Shown here: piece after piece, positions 1-8,778 of the stretch | How the letters are laid out: each line of letters begins with the position of its first letter | Position numbering within the stretch: the first letter of the stretch is position 1 | Source of the DNA: Sphingomonas sp. BK235 | GTDB taxonomy: Bacteria > Pseudomonadota > Alphaproteobacteria > Sphingomonadales > Sphingomonadaceae | Direction of reading: 5' to 3' | DNA length: 64,000 bases | NCBI RefSeq assembly: GCF_004345855.1 | Contig: NZ_SLXN01000006.1 | Span: 62,001-126,000, forward strand | Made by a program: the position numbers and the translations under genes | The notes under the pieces: model-generated | What the model was told of the DNA's origin: nothing | What the model saw: only the letters and a program-made list of their open reading frames with translations | Database searches by the model: none

Positions 1-65
1 TAGGCCGCGGTCAACCAGCCGGCGGTGCCACCGCCCACGATCAACACTCGGCGCGGTTCCGACAT
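1..65 (-). CDS. Tryptophan-halogenase-like flavoprotein, 5' end only
   Basis: Only the first 21 codons of this leftward gene are in the window; the rest runs off the left edge. The start codon is at position 65. The peptide begins MSEPRRVLIVGGGTAGWLTA, an N-terminal FAD-binding Rossmann motif. The GGGTAGW form is typical of the flavin-dependent tryptophan halogenase family (PF04820). In sphingomonads and Caulobacter such genes often sit beside TonB receptors in carbohydrate-uptake regulons, and many of them are not known to halogenate. Its divergent neighbour is a secreted esterase with a LacI-type operator, which would fit a sugar-related setting. The family call is good, but the substrate cannot be judged from this fragment. 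Confidence 0.72.
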   Translation of the reverse strand, partial: MSEPRRVLIVGGGTAGWLTAA

Positions 66-173
66 GGCGCGAGCATAGCGCAGTCGCGCGGGCGGCGTCA
101 GCCCGTTCCGCGCTGCGCGCACGATGTCGCGGGCGCCGCTGCTGGACAGCGTCCGATGGCTCGCCTAGCGTCG

Positions 174-187
174 TGGTAACGATACCA
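174..187. promoter_or_regulatory. LacI/XylR-type operator candidate
   Basis: TGGTAACGATACCA is a perfect TGGTA-nCGn-TACCA dyad with the central CG typical of LacI-family operators. The form matches the xylose-repressor operators described in Caulobacter. It lies directly before the Shine-Dalgarno sequence of the esterase gene, so a bound repressor would block its transcription. Confidence 0.55.
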
Positions 188-199
188 GGGGAGGACAGG

Positions 200-1135
200 A
201 TGCGAGGAACGGCGATGACCCGCGCGTGGGCGGCACTCGCGGCGGCGGCGATGCTGGCGGCCGCGCCGGCCGGGGCGCAGGCGGACCGGATGACGCCGAT
301 CGCGACGCCCGCGTCACCGGGCGCGATCGCGCTCGGCACCGGCGCGCTGCCTGGCGCGACCGTGCCCGAATCCTGGTTCCGTCAATATGGCAGCATCTTC
401 ACGCGCAACGTCACCGAGGCGACGCTCACGCCCTTCCTGCCCGACCCCGCGCGCGCCAGCGGCGCGGCGGTGATCGTGGCACCGGGCGGGGGCTTTCGCA
501 CGCTGTCGATGGAGAATGAGGGCTATGACGTCGCGCGCGCGCTGGCGGCACGGGGCGTCGCGGCGTTCGTGCTCAAATACCGGCTGAACCAGACCCCGCG
601 CGAGATGCCCGCCTTCGCCGAGGCGATGCGCGCGATGTTCTCGGGCACCGCGGCGCGCCCGCCGCGCCCGGATCCCGCGACGATGGCGACCCAGCTCGCG
701 CCCCAGCTCGCCGACGCCGAGGCGGCGTTCGCGCTGGTGCGCCGCCGCGCCGCGGAGTGGCGCGTCGATCCGCAGCGGATCGGCATGATCGGCTTCTCGG
801 CGGGCGCGATGCTGACGCTCGCGACGACGCTGACCTCCGCCGAGGCGAAGCCCGCGTTCATCGCGGACATCTACGGCCCGCTCGCCGCGGTGGAGGTGCC
901 CGCCGCGGCGCCGCCGCTGTTCGTCGCGCTGGCGGCGGACGATCCCTTCTTCGCCAACGGCGGGTTCGGGCTGATCGAGCGCTGGCGCGCCGCGCAGCGA
1001 CCGGTCGAGTTCCACCTCTACGAGAAGGGCGGTCACGGCTTCGGCATGTACCCCAAGACGACGACCAGCACCGGCTGGTTCGACGCCTTCGCGCGCTGGC
1101 TGACGATGCACGGCATGATGAAGGCGGCCGGCTAG
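200..1135 (+). CDS. Secreted alpha/beta-hydrolase, acetyl-esterase-like
   Basis: Predicted periplasmic serine esterase of 311 residues. A signal peptide spans about residues 6-28 (hydrophobic Ala/Leu core ending PAGAQA). The PGGGF oxyanion loop, the GFSAGA nucleophile elbow (Ser200), Asp247/248 and His279 in GGHGFGM make a complete triad. This set is typical of BD-FAE/acetylxylan-esterase-like hydrolases found in polysaccharide-utilisation clusters. The start at 200 is chosen because GGGGAGGA lies just upstream; an in-frame GTG at 173 would put the operator inside the gene. The TGGTAnCGnTACCA operator and the neighbouring halogenase-like gene suggest hemicellulose or oligosaccharide deacetylation. 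The fold is certain; the substrate is inferred. Confidence 0.8.
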   Translation: MRGTAMTRAWAALAAAAMLAAAPAGAQADRMTPIATPASPGAIALGTGALPGATVPESWFRQYGSIFTRNVTEATLTPFLPDPARASGAAVIVAPGGGFRTLSMENEGYDVARALAARGVAAFVLKYRLNQTPREMPAFAEAMRAMFSGTAARPPRPDPATMATQLAPQLADAEAAFALVRRRAAEWRVDPQRIGMIGFSAGAMLTLATTLTSAEAKPAFIADIYGPLAAVEVPAAAPPLFVALAADDPFFANGGFGLIERWRAAQRPVEFHLYEKGGHGFGMYPKTTTSTGWFDAFARWLTMHGMMKAAG

Positions 1136-1192
1136 GGAGCGAAGCGCCCCGCTGGTTCACACCAGATGGATCACACCGCGCGGGATCGGCCC

Positions 1193-1507
1193 CTATCCCG
1201 CCATCTCCTCGATCCAGGCGAGGTAGCCGGGGTCCGCCGCGCTGATCGGTTGCGCCACGATCTCGGGCAGTTGGTAGCTGTGGAGCGCGCGGATGCACGC
1301 CGCCACCGCGTCGAAGCGCCGCGCCAGTGTCTTGGCGACCAGCAGCACCTCGTCGTCGCGCCGGGTCTCTCCTTCCCAGCGGTACAGGCTCTCGATCGCG
1401 CCGAGCTGGACGCAGGCGGCGAGGCGGCGGTCGACCAAGGCGGTGGCGATGATCCGCGCCTCCTCGCGTCCCGCGCACGCGCAGCTGATCGTGATCGCGT
1501 CGGTCAT
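1193..1507 (-). CDS. cutA: CutA-like divalent-cation tolerance protein
   Basis: This 104-residue protein matches the CutA1 family in length and layout: an early ISCACAG segment, the A..IA..LV..RLAACVQ region, a YRWEGE strand, and a C-terminal HSYQLPEI stretch that is a family hallmark. CutA proteins form ferredoxin-like trimers linked to copper or other divalent-metal tolerance, but the exact activity is unsettled. It is the last gene of a leftward operon; its ATG overlaps the stop of the FAD oxidoreductase gene by 4 bp (ATGA), which implies translational coupling. Confidence 0.9.
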   Translation of the reverse strand: MTDAITISCACAGREEARIIATALVDRRLAACVQLGAIESLYRWEGETRRDDEVLLVAKTLARRFDAVAACIRALHSYQLPEIVAQPISAADPGYLAWIEEMAG

Positions 1508-2592
1508 CGCGCGAACCGCCCCGGCGCGTAGCGCGCCGGATCGAGGTCCGACGGCGCGGCGTCGCCGAGCAGCAGCGCGGCGCCGATCGCGGCGGCGGCG
1601 GGGGCGGTCTGGATGCCGAACCCGCCCTGGCCCGCGAACCAGAAGAAGCCGGGCTCGGCGAAGCCATAGACCGGCAGGCGATCGGGCGCGAACGAGCGCA
1701 GCCCCGCCCAGCGCCGCTCGACCCGGCGGACGCGCCAGTCGACCGCGGCCTCGAACCGGTCGATCGCGATCGCGACGTCGATCTCCTCCGCGGCGACGTC
1801 ATGGGCAGGGACGGGGTGCTCGTCATGCGGGCTCAGCCACAGCCGCCCGCCCGCCTCCGGCTTGAAATAGAAGCCGCCGCCCGCGTGGATCACGAAGGGC
1901 ATCGCCGCGGGCGCGGGCGGATCGGTGGCGAGTTGCGCGACGGTGCGGCGATAGGGGCGGATGCCGAGCGGGCGCACCTCCGCCAGCGTCGCCACCGCAT
2001 CGGCCCAGGCGCCCGCGGCGTCGACCAGGATCGCGGCATCGACGCGGCGCCCGTCGGCGAGCGTCAGCCGCCAGCCGCCGCCGACCCGCGCCACCGCGAC
2101 GAGCCGCGCGGCGGTGAGCAAGGTCGCTCCCGCCCGACTCGCCGCGGCGAGGTAATCGGCGTGGAGCCGCGCCACGTCGATGTACGAACAGCTCGGCTCG
2201 CGCACGCCGAGCGACCAGTCGTCGCGCAGTCCGGGCACCAGCGGGCGCGGGTCGACCGCGCTCAGCGCGACGTCGCTGCCGGCGAATGCGGCGAGCAGCG
2301 CCTCGATCGCGGCGGCATCCTCGGCGCGGCCGACATGCACCGCGCCGAGCGGGTCGAGATAGCCGCCCGCGCGCAGCGGCAGCTCCGACGCGGAGGTGAG
2401 CGGCTGGATCGCAGGCCCGCCATAGGTCTCGGACCAGAAGGCGGCGGAGCGGCCGGTGGCGTGATAGCCAGGCTGGTCCTCGCCCTCGATCAGCAGCACG
2501 CGCGCACGGTCACCGATCGCGGCGGCGAGGCTCGCCCCCGCGATCCCCGCGCCGACGATCGCGATGTCGGCGACCCGGTCGGGCGCGCTCAT
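1504..2592 (-). CDS. FAD-dependent oxidoreductase, DAO/DadA-like
   Basis: A 362-residue flavoprotein of the D-amino-acid-oxidase fold. The dinucleotide-binding motif GAGIAG is at residues 14-19, followed by the acidic end of beta-2 (LLIEGE). A mid-protein VDAAGAWAD segment and a C-terminal FAGQGGFGIQTAP FAD-contact motif are also typical. Such enzymes oxidise amino acids or amines; the substrate cannot be read from sequence. The start at 2592 (MSAPDR) is chosen over a longer in-frame extension because it makes a 4-bp ATGA overlap with the upstream hydrolase stop. It is the middle gene of a three-gene operon with cutA. Confidence 0.82.
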   Translation of the reverse strand: MSAPDRVADIAIVGAGIAGASLAAAIGDRARVLLIEGEDQPGYHATGRSAAFWSETYGGPAIQPLTSASELPLRAGGYLDPLGAVHVGRAEDAAAIEALLAAFAGSDVALSAVDPRPLVPGLRDDWSLGVREPSCSYIDVARLHADYLAAASRAGATLLTAARLVAVARVGGGWRLTLADGRRVDAAILVDAAGAWADAVATLAEVRPLGIRPYRRTVAQLATDPPAPAAMPFVIHAGGGFYFKPEAGGRLWLSPHDEHPVPAHDVAAEEIDVAIAIDRFEAAVDWRVRRVERRWAGLRSFAPDRLPVYGFAEPGFFWFAGQGGFGIQTAPAAAAIGAALLLGDAAPSDLDPARYAPGRFAR

Positions 2593-3524
2593 GCGGCCTG
2601 CTCGGCGAGGAACGAGTCGATCGCGGCGAGCGCGCGGTCGCGCACCGCGTCGCGCTCGCGCAGCAACTCGTGCGCCGCCTCCTCGCCGAAGCGCACCAGT
2701 GTGGCGCGCGGCAGCCGCGCCGCGACGCGGTGCGCCGCGCGCGCGTCGACCAGCCGGTCGTGATCGGCGACCAGCAGCAGCACCGGCACGTCGAGCCGCG
2801 TCAGCGCGGGGTCGGCGCGCAGCCGCGCGGTGGCGGCAAAGGCTTCGTCGAGCCACGCCCAGCTCGGCGGGCCGAGCCGCAGCGTCGGCTCGGCCTCATA
2901 CCACCAGCCCTCGTCGGCGTAGCGGTCGGCGTCGCCGGTGAGCAGGCGCCGGCGATCGGGCAGGCCGGGGCGCTCGCCGCGCCATGCCGCGCGCGCGGGG
3001 TCACCCAGCCGCCGCATCAGCCGCGCCGCGCGCCCGCCGAGCCACGCGCCCACCGGCGAGGCCAGCCCGAGCATCGGTGCCACCAGCACCGCCGCGCGCG
3101 GCTGCACCGCGCCGTCGAGCAGCGCGCGCAGCGCCAGATAGCCGCCCATCGAATGGCCGACGATCACGTGCGGCGCGGGCAGGGGGGTGATCCAGTCGCG
3201 CCATTGCGCGGCGAGATCGGCGAGCCACGGCGCGAAATCGCCGCAATGGCCGATCGCGGGATCGGCGCACAGCCGCCCCGACCCGCCCTGGCCGCGCCAG
3301 TCGAACGCCGCCACGGTCCAACCGGCGGCCTGCCAGTAGGCGAACGTCTCCAGATACTTCTCGAACATGTCGCCGCGCCCGGCCTGGAACAGGATCGTGC
3401 CGCGCGTGCCCCCCGGCCAGAGGAAGCGGCGCAACGGCCAGCCGTCCGCCGCGGCGGCGATGTCGACGCGTGCGGCGGTGGGGATGAGACGGCGGACGGC
3501 GGGGTCGATCATCATTCCCATCAT
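2589..3524 (-). CDS. Alpha/beta hydrolase, lysophospholipase-like
   Basis: Cytoplasmic hydrolase of about 311 residues in the serine aminopeptidase S33/lysophospholipase L2 group. It shows FDWRGQGGSG (residues 74-83), the nucleophile elbow GHSMGG with Ser125, a late ADHDRLVD acid loop and a histidine in EEAAHELL. This order is that of PldB-type monoacylglycerol or lysophospholipid lipases. The N-terminus MMGMMID leaves three possible ATG starts; the first is listed. Its 5' end nearly touches cpaA on the other strand, so the two share a very short divergent promoter region. It heads the operon with the FAD oxidoreductase and cutA. Confidence 0.8.
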   Translation of the reverse strand: MMGMMIDPAVRRLIPTAARVDIAAAADGWPLRRFLWPGGTRGTILFQAGRGDMFEKYLETFAYWQAAGWTVAAFDWRGQGGSGRLCADPAIGHCGDFAPWLADLAAQWRDWITPLPAPHVIVGHSMGGYLALRALLDGAVQPRAAVLVAPMLGLASPVGAWLGGRAARLMRRLGDPARAAWRGERPGLPDRRRLLTGDADRYADEGWWYEAEPTLRLGPPSWAWLDEAFAATARLRADPALTRLDVPVLLLVADHDRLVDARAAHRVAARLPRATLVRFGEEAAHELLRERDAVRDRALAAIDSFLAEQAA

Positions 3525-3564
3525 GGTTACGGTTTCTCAAACCCTGTCGTCTAGCACCGCCGAT

Positions 3565-4041
3565 ATGGGTCATTCTCTTCTCGCCTGGCTTCTGCCCGTG
3601 CTGCTCGGCGCGCTGTTGCTCTCGGCCGGGATCGAGGACGCGCGCACGCGCGAGATCGCCAACCGCAAGAACGCCGCGATCGCGCTGCTCGCTCCCTTGT
3701 GGTGGGTCGCGGTGGGGCTGTCGCCCTGGCCGGGCATGGCGCTCCAGCTCGGCGTCGCGCTCGGCGTCACCGCGCTGTTCGTCGGCGCCTTCGCGCTCGG
3801 CCAGATGGGGGGAGGCGACGTCAAGCTCATCGGCGCGCTGTCGCTGTGGCTCACCCCGCTGCGGCTGCTCGACACCCTGCTGGTGATGTCGGTGATCGGC
3901 GGGGCGCTGACCCTGTTGTTCGTGATCGAGCGGCGCTGGCGCGCCGGCGCGGGCGCGATCGAGGTGCCCTATGGCGTCGCCATCGCGGCGGCCGGGCTCA
4001 TCACGTTAGCCGAACCGCTTGTTAACCAATTCAGCGCATAA
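3565..4041 (+). CDS. cpaA: Prepilin peptidase CpaA/TadV (A24 family)
   Basis: Integral-membrane aspartic protease that would cut the leader from Flp-type prepilins. At 158 residues it is the short form lacking the N-methylation domain. The two catalytic aspartates are visible: Asp25 in GIEDARTREIANR and Asp85 in GGGDVKL. Several hydrophobic segments span the rest. The ATG at 3565 is preferred because the hydrophobic domain starts there; an in-frame ATG at 3523 would add 14 residues and overlap the divergent hydrolase gene. It is the first gene of the Tad locus. No Flp pilin gene follows it, although many Tad loci begin with one. Confidence 0.88.
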   Translation: MGHSLLAWLLPVLLGALLLSAGIEDARTREIANRKNAAIALLAPLWWVAVGLSPWPGMALQLGVALGVTALFVGAFALGQMGGGDVKLIGALSLWLTPLRLLDTLLVMSVIGGALTLLFVIERRWRAGAGAIEVPYGVAIAAAGLITLAEPLVNQFSA

Positions 4042-4091
4042 CTTTCCGCAGATTAGGCGCCGCCGCGCGCGCTCAGAGGACCTTCTCGCCA

Positions 4092-5123
4092 ATGGATAGT
4101 CGCAAGCTCATCATGCTGGTCGGGGCGTTGGTGGTGGCGGTGGTCACCGCGGTCGCCGCGCGCTCGCTGGTCGCCGGTGCCGCGGCACCCGAGGCGGTGG
4201 CGATGGCCGCGCCGTCCGCGCCCGTCGTCGACGGCCCCGAGGTGCTGGTGGCGACGCGCGCGCTGCCGGTCGGCACCATCCTCGACGCCACCGCGCTGAA
4301 GTTCCAGCCCTGGCCCAAGGAGCTGGTCGAGAACGCCTATTTTCAGAAGTCGCAGACCGATCTGGCCAAGCTGATCGGCACGGTGGTGCGGCTGCCGGTG
4401 ACCGCGGGCCAGCCCGTCACCCAGGGCCAGCTGGTCAAGCCGGGCGATCGCGGCTTCCTCGCCGCGGCGCTGGGCGCGGGAATGCGCGCGGTGACGGTGC
4501 CGGTGTCGGCGCAGACCTCGGTCGCGGGCTTCGTCTTCCCGGGCGACCATATCGACCTGATCCTGACCCAGTCGGTCGAGGGCGGCGGCGACGGTCCCCC
4601 GCTCAAGGCGAGCGAGACGGTGATCCGCAACCTGCGCGTGCTCGCCACCGACCAGCGCACCAGCGACCAGAAGGACGAGAACGGCAACACGATCGTCCAG
4701 ACCTTCTCGAACGTCACGGTCGAGGCGACTCCCAAGATCGCCGAGCAGATCGCGGTGGCGCAGACGATCGGCACGCTGTCGCTGTCGCTGCGCTCGATCG
4801 CGGACACCGCCTCCGAGCTCGACCAGGCGATCGCCTCGGGCGCGGTGAGCGTCGGCGACGCCAAGGATGCCAAGGCCGAGCAGGCGATGCTCGACCGCGT
4901 CGCCAACACGCCCCAGTCGGGCGAGACCACTTATGCGGTCGGCGCCGACGTGTCGCGCTTCCAGCGCCGCAGCGTGCCCGCCAAGGTTTCCAGCACCCCG
5001 GTCACCGCGCCGGTCCCCGGTGCCGCGATCGATCCCGGCGCCGCGCCGCGCCCGGCGATGCCGATGGTGCGGATCGCGCGCGGCAACAACGTCACCGAAG
5101 TCTCCGTCGCAGGGAAGAACTGA
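4092..5123 (+). CDS. cpaB: Flp pilus assembly protein CpaB/RcpC
   Basis: Periplasmic pilus-assembly protein of 343 residues. An N-terminal membrane anchor (about residues 8-32) is followed by an SAF-type domain whose start reads VLVATRALPVGTI, then the RcpC/CpaB domain with VTVPVSAQTSVAGFVFPGD, a strongly conserved stretch in this family. The C-terminal part is Pro/Ala-rich and ends NVTEVSVAGKN. GAGGA lies upstream of the ATG. CpaB is thought to work with the secretin CpaC at the outer membrane; cpaC begins 1 nt after this stop. Confidence 0.92.
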   Translation: MDSRKLIMLVGALVVAVVTAVAARSLVAGAAAPEAVAMAAPSAPVVDGPEVLVATRALPVGTILDATALKFQPWPKELVENAYFQKSQTDLAKLIGTVVRLPVTAGQPVTQGQLVKPGDRGFLAAALGAGMRAVTVPVSAQTSVAGFVFPGDHIDLILTQSVEGGGDGPPLKASETVIRNLRVLATDQRTSDQKDENGNTIVQTFSNVTVEATPKIAEQIAVAQTIGTLSLSLRSIADTASELDQAIASGAVSVGDAKDAKAEQAMLDRVANTPQSGETTYAVGADVSRFQRRSVPAKVSSTPVTAPVPGAAIDPGAAPRPAMPMVRIARGNNVTEVSVAGKN

Positions 5124-5124
5124 G

Positions 5125-6855
5125 ATGCGCCTCCACCATGTCCTCGCGCGCGGCGTCGCGCTGGCCGCACTGGCCGGGGTCGCGCTGCCGCCCGTGACGG
5201 CGGCCCCCGCCGCGCGGCGCGCCACCACCGCCGCCGCCACGGTCCGCACCGGGCTGCCGCCCGCCGGCGTCACCAAGCCGAGCGTCGAGAAGTGGCTCTC
5301 GATCGGCGAGGGCGAGCTGATCACCTTGCCCTCGACCGTGAGCGAGGTGTGGACGTCCAGCCCCGACACCGCCGACGTCTATGTCGCCAACCCGCGGCAG
5401 ATCCATCTGTTCGGCAAGGCCTTCGGCGACTCGACCGTGTTCGCCACCGATCGCAGCGGCGCGGTGATCTACTCGGCCAGCGTCCATGTCGCGCAGAATT
5501 CGACCTCGATCGACCGCATGCTGAAGGCGGCGATGCCGGGGGCGGACATCCGCGTCACCCAGGTCGGCCAGATCGCGGTGATCAACGGCACGGTCGACTC
5601 GCCCGCCGATTCGGACCAGGCGCAGCGTCTCGTCACCAGCCTGCTCAACCCCGGCGTCGCGGTCGGGGCGGAGGGCGCGGTGCTCAAGATCGGCGTGGTC
5701 AACCGGCTGCGCACCGCCACCCCGCTCCAGGTCAACCTGCAGGTCAAGTTCGCCGAGGTCAGCCGCTCGTTCCTGAAGAACATCGGCAACAGCTTCGTCA
5801 CGCGCGACCGGACCGGGGGCTTCACCTTCGTCGGCAACTCGGGCCGCAGCCCGGGGACGATCTCGGATCTCGACACCTCGGCGCTGCCCAAGCTCGACGC
5901 CTCGGCGCTCTACGGGTTGCCCGCGGGGTCGATCTCGCTGCCGTTCGATCCGGCCAAGGGCCGGTTCGTCGTCGGCGGGACGCAATATACCGCCACCAAG
6001 GACAGCAGCGGCACGCGCACCTCGCTCGGGCTGGCGGGCAAGCTGCTCGGCATGGACGTGCTGTCCGCGATCGACCTGGGCGAGACGATGGGGCAGGTGA
6101 CCACGCTCGCCAATCCCAATCTCACCGCGCTGTCGGGCGAGACCGGCACCTTCCTGGCGGGCGGCGAGATCCCGATCCCGGTCAGCCAGGCGCTCGGCAC
6201 CACCACGATCGAGTACAAGCAGTTCGGCGTCAGCCTGGCCTATTCGCCGACCGTGCTGAGCGACGGGCGCATCTCGCTGCGCGTCCGCCCCGAGGTGTCG
6301 CAGCTCGATTATTCCAACGCGGTGACGGTGGGCAGCGGGCGCGTCCCCGCGCTGACGACGCGCCGCGCCGAGACCACGGTGGAGCTCGGCTCGGGCCAGA
6401 GCTTCATGATCGCCGGGCTGATGCAGAACACGCACAACAACAATTACGACAAGACCCCGGGCGTCGCCGACCTGCCGGTGATCGGCGCGCTGTTCAAGTC
6501 GAACGGCTTCCAGCGCAACGAGACCGAGCTGGTGATCGTCATCACCCCGTATCTGGTGCGCCCGGTCAACGGCAACGACATCAAGCTGCCGACCGACGGC
6601 TACAAGGCGCCGGGCGATTTCGAGCGCGTGTTCGTCGGCTCGCTGGAGAGCGGCAATCGCGCCGCCGACCGGCCCAAGCCCTCTACCCAGGCCGCCGCTC
6701 CCGCCGCGCCCGCGGTCGGCGCGGTGGCGCCGCTGCCCGCGATCCCCGCGCCGGTCGCGCCCGCCCCGGCGGAGCGCGCCCCCGCCGACGCCAAGGCGGT
6801 GAAGCCGGGCGACCGCAAGTCCCCGGCGCCCGCGCCCGGCTTCTCGATCAACTGA
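5125..6855 (+). CDS. cpaC: Tad pilus outer-membrane secretin CpaC/RcpA
   Basis: A 576-residue type II/III secretin that would form the outer-membrane pore for the Flp pilus. It has a signal peptide, then a pilus-assembly N-terminal domain (from LSIGEGELITLPSTVSEVW), a BON/N1-like domain with VINGTVDSPADSDQAQ, and the secretin core. That core includes LANPNLTALSGETGTFLAGG, IPIPVSQ and the ELVIVITPYLVRPV membrane-spanning signature. A Pro/Ala-rich tail of about 60 residues ends the protein. The start at 5125 is 1 nt after the cpaB stop and puts the signal peptide at the N-terminus; a longer in-frame reading would overlap cpaB. Confidence 0.94.
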   Translation: MRLHHVLARGVALAALAGVALPPVTAAPAARRATTAAATVRTGLPPAGVTKPSVEKWLSIGEGELITLPSTVSEVWTSSPDTADVYVANPRQIHLFGKAFGDSTVFATDRSGAVIYSASVHVAQNSTSIDRMLKAAMPGADIRVTQVGQIAVINGTVDSPADSDQAQRLVTSLLNPGVAVGAEGAVLKIGVVNRLRTATPLQVNLQVKFAEVSRSFLKNIGNSFVTRDRTGGFTFVGNSGRSPGTISDLDTSALPKLDASALYGLPAGSISLPFDPAKGRFVVGGTQYTATKDSSGTRTSLGLAGKLLGMDVLSAIDLGETMGQVTTLANPNLTALSGETGTFLAGGEIPIPVSQALGTTTIEYKQFGVSLAYSPTVLSDGRISLRVRPEVSQLDYSNAVTVGSGRVPALTTRRAETTVELGSGQSFMIAGLMQNTHNNNYDKTPGVADLPVIGALFKSNGFQRNETELVIVITPYLVRPVNGNDIKLPTDGYKAPGDFERVFVGSLESGNRAADRPKPSTQAAAPAAPAVGAVAPLPAIPAPVAPAPAERAPADAKAVKPGDRKSPAPAPGFSIN

Positions 6856-6863
6856 GGTCAACG

Positions 6864-7493
6864 ATGCTCAACCGTCCGCTCCTCCTGACCTCGCTCGCGC
6901 TGACGCTCGCCGGCTGCGCCGGCAGCTATCGCGGGGTCGAGTCCGCGCATCAGCCGGTGGTGACGCGCAGCGACTATGCGCTCGACCTCCAGGCCGCGCC
7001 CGACGGCCTCGCCAGCGGCGAGGCACAGCGGCTGCGCGGCTGGCTCGACGCGCTGCGGCTCGCTTATGGCGACTCGATCGCGCTCGACGATCCGCGCGGC
7101 GACGCAGACGGCGCGCGCGCCGACGTGGCGGCGATCGCGGGCAGCTATGGCCTGACGCTGGCGCCCGCCGCGCCGCTCACCGGTGGCGCGGTCGCGCCGG
7201 GCGCGGTGCGCGTCACCGTCACGCGCACCGCCGCCGCGGTGCCGAGCTGCTCGCCCCAGTCCAACCGCGGGCTGTTCAACTTCGACGCGCGCACCAGCGG
7301 CGATTACGGCTGCTCGATCAACGGCAATCTCGCCGCGATGGTGGCCGACCCCAACGACCTGGTCCACGGCAAGTCCGATACCGGCGGCTATGACCCGCTG
7401 ACCGGCAACAAGGCGATCGGCGCGCTGCGCCGCGCGCAGCCGAGCGGCGCGGGGGGCACCGCGGTGCGCAGCGAGAGCACGGGAGGCAAGTGA
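6864..7493 (+). CDS. cpaD: Tad pilus lipoprotein CpaD
   Basis: Predicted outer-membrane lipoprotein of 209 residues. The signal peptide ends in the lipobox LAGC with Cys18 as the lipidation site. The family signature lies in the C-terminal half: CSPQSNRGLFNFDA, GCSINGNLAAMVADPNDL and a final GYDPLTGNKAI segment close to the consensus for CpaD. CpaD is needed for secretin assembly or stability in Caulobacter. It sits 8 nt after cpaC and 1 nt before cpaE. Confidence 0.92.
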   Translation: MLNRPLLLTSLALTLAGCAGSYRGVESAHQPVVTRSDYALDLQAAPDGLASGEAQRLRGWLDALRLAYGDSIALDDPRGDADGARADVAAIAGSYGLTLAPAAPLTGGAVAPGAVRVTVTRTAAAVPSCSPQSNRGLFNFDARTSGDYGCSINGNLAAMVADPNDLVHGKSDTGGYDPLTGNKAIGALRRAQPSGAGGTAVRSESTGGK

Positions 7494-7494
7494 G

Positions 7495-8778
7495 ATGAAC
7501 GCACCCTGGAAGCCGGGCACCGCGGGCAGCCGCGCGCCCTTCCTCGCCTTCGCGTGCGACGACAGTTCGGTCGAGGCGCTGCGCCCGATCGCGGCCGAGC
7601 TCGGCTGGCCGACCGAGAACGTCTACAAGGGCGGGCTGCGCAACGCGGTGCAGACGCTGTCGGTGACGTCGAGCCCGCACGTGCTGTTCGTCGATCTGGC
7701 GGAGTCGAGCGACCCGCTCGGCGACATCAACGGCCTCGCCGAGGTCTGCGAACCCGGGACGATCGTGATCGCCGCGGGTCAGATCAACGACGTGCGGCTG
7801 TATCGCGACCTGCTCGCCAGCGGATTGCAGGATTATCTGCTCAAGCCGTTGCAGCCCGACGCGGTGCGCGACGCGCTCGGCCAGGCGCAGGCGATGCTCA
7901 ACGCGCCCAAGCCGATGGAGGCGTCGCTCGACCGTCCGCATTGCGCGGTCGCGGTGATCGGCAGCCGCGGCGGCGCCGGCGCGTCCACCGTCGCCACCTC
8001 GCTGGCGTGGCTGATGAGCGAGCGCGGCAAGCGCTCCACCGCCCTGCTCGACCTCGACGTGCATTTCGGCACGGGCGCGCTGGCGCTCGACCTCGAGCCG
8101 GGGCGCGGGCTGACCGACGCGATCGAGAATCCCAGCCGCATCGACGGGCTGTTCATCGAGCGCGCGATGGTGCGCGCGTCGGAGAAACTGTCGGTGCTGT
8201 CGGCCGAGGCGCCGATCAGCGCGCCGATCATCACCGACGGCGCGGCCTTCTATCAGTTGCAGGAGGAGATGCGCGCCGCGTTCGAGGCGAGCGTGATTGA
8301 CCTGCCGCGCCCGATGCTGGTGCAGCATCCGCATCTGCTCGCCGACATCAACGCCGCGGTGCTGGTGACCGAGCTGACGCTCGCGGCAGCGCGCGATTCG
8401 ATCCGCCTGCTCTCCTATCTGCGCAGCAACGCGCCGCAGATCCAGGTGACGGTGCTGGCGAACCGCGTCCATCCCGGCGCGCAGCCCGAGATCACGCGCA
8501 AGGACTTCGAGGGATCGATCGAGCGCAAGGTCGACGTGGTGGTGCCGTTCGACCAGAAGCTGGCGGCGCAGGCGGCCAAGCTGGGCAAACCCTTCGCCGA
8601 GGTGGGCAAGGCGAGCAAGACCGTCACGCCGCTGAGCGACTTCGCCGACCAGCTGCTGCGCAGCAGCGACGACGGCGAGCCGCTGAACGGCGCCGGCGCG
8701 GCGCGCGGCGGCTCGCTGCTCTCCAAGTTCGCCGACCTCAAGGGCCTGATGCCCAAGAAGCCGGCGCACGCGAAGTGA
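7495..8778 (+). CDS. cpaE: Tad pilus localisation ATPase CpaE/TadZ
   Basis: A 427-residue protein with an N-terminal receiver-like domain (about 15-140) and a C-terminal MinD/ParA-type ATPase domain. The atypical P-loop GSRGGAGAST (156-165) is the usual CpaE variant, followed by LLDLDVHFGTGALALDLEP. CpaE/TadZ marks the cell pole and recruits the secretion ATPase CpaF. In this locus its expected partner gene cpaF is missing downstream: only 28 bp separate its stop from tadB. Confidence 0.92.
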   Translation: MNAPWKPGTAGSRAPFLAFACDDSSVEALRPIAAELGWPTENVYKGGLRNAVQTLSVTSSPHVLFVDLAESSDPLGDINGLAEVCEPGTIVIAAGQINDVRLYRDLLASGLQDYLLKPLQPDAVRDALGQAQAMLNAPKPMEASLDRPHCAVAVIGSRGGAGASTVATSLAWLMSERGKRSTALLDLDVHFGTGALALDLEPGRGLTDAIENPSRIDGLFIERAMVRASEKLSVLSAEAPISAPIITDGAAFYQLQEEMRAAFEASVIDLPRPMLVQHPHLLADINAAVLVTELTLAAARDSIRLLSYLRSNAPQIQVTVLANRVHPGAQPEITRKDFEGSIERKVDVVVPFDQKLAAQAAKLGKPFAEVGKASKTVTPLSDFADQLLRSSDDGEPLNGAGAARGGSLLSKFADLKGLMPKKPAHAK

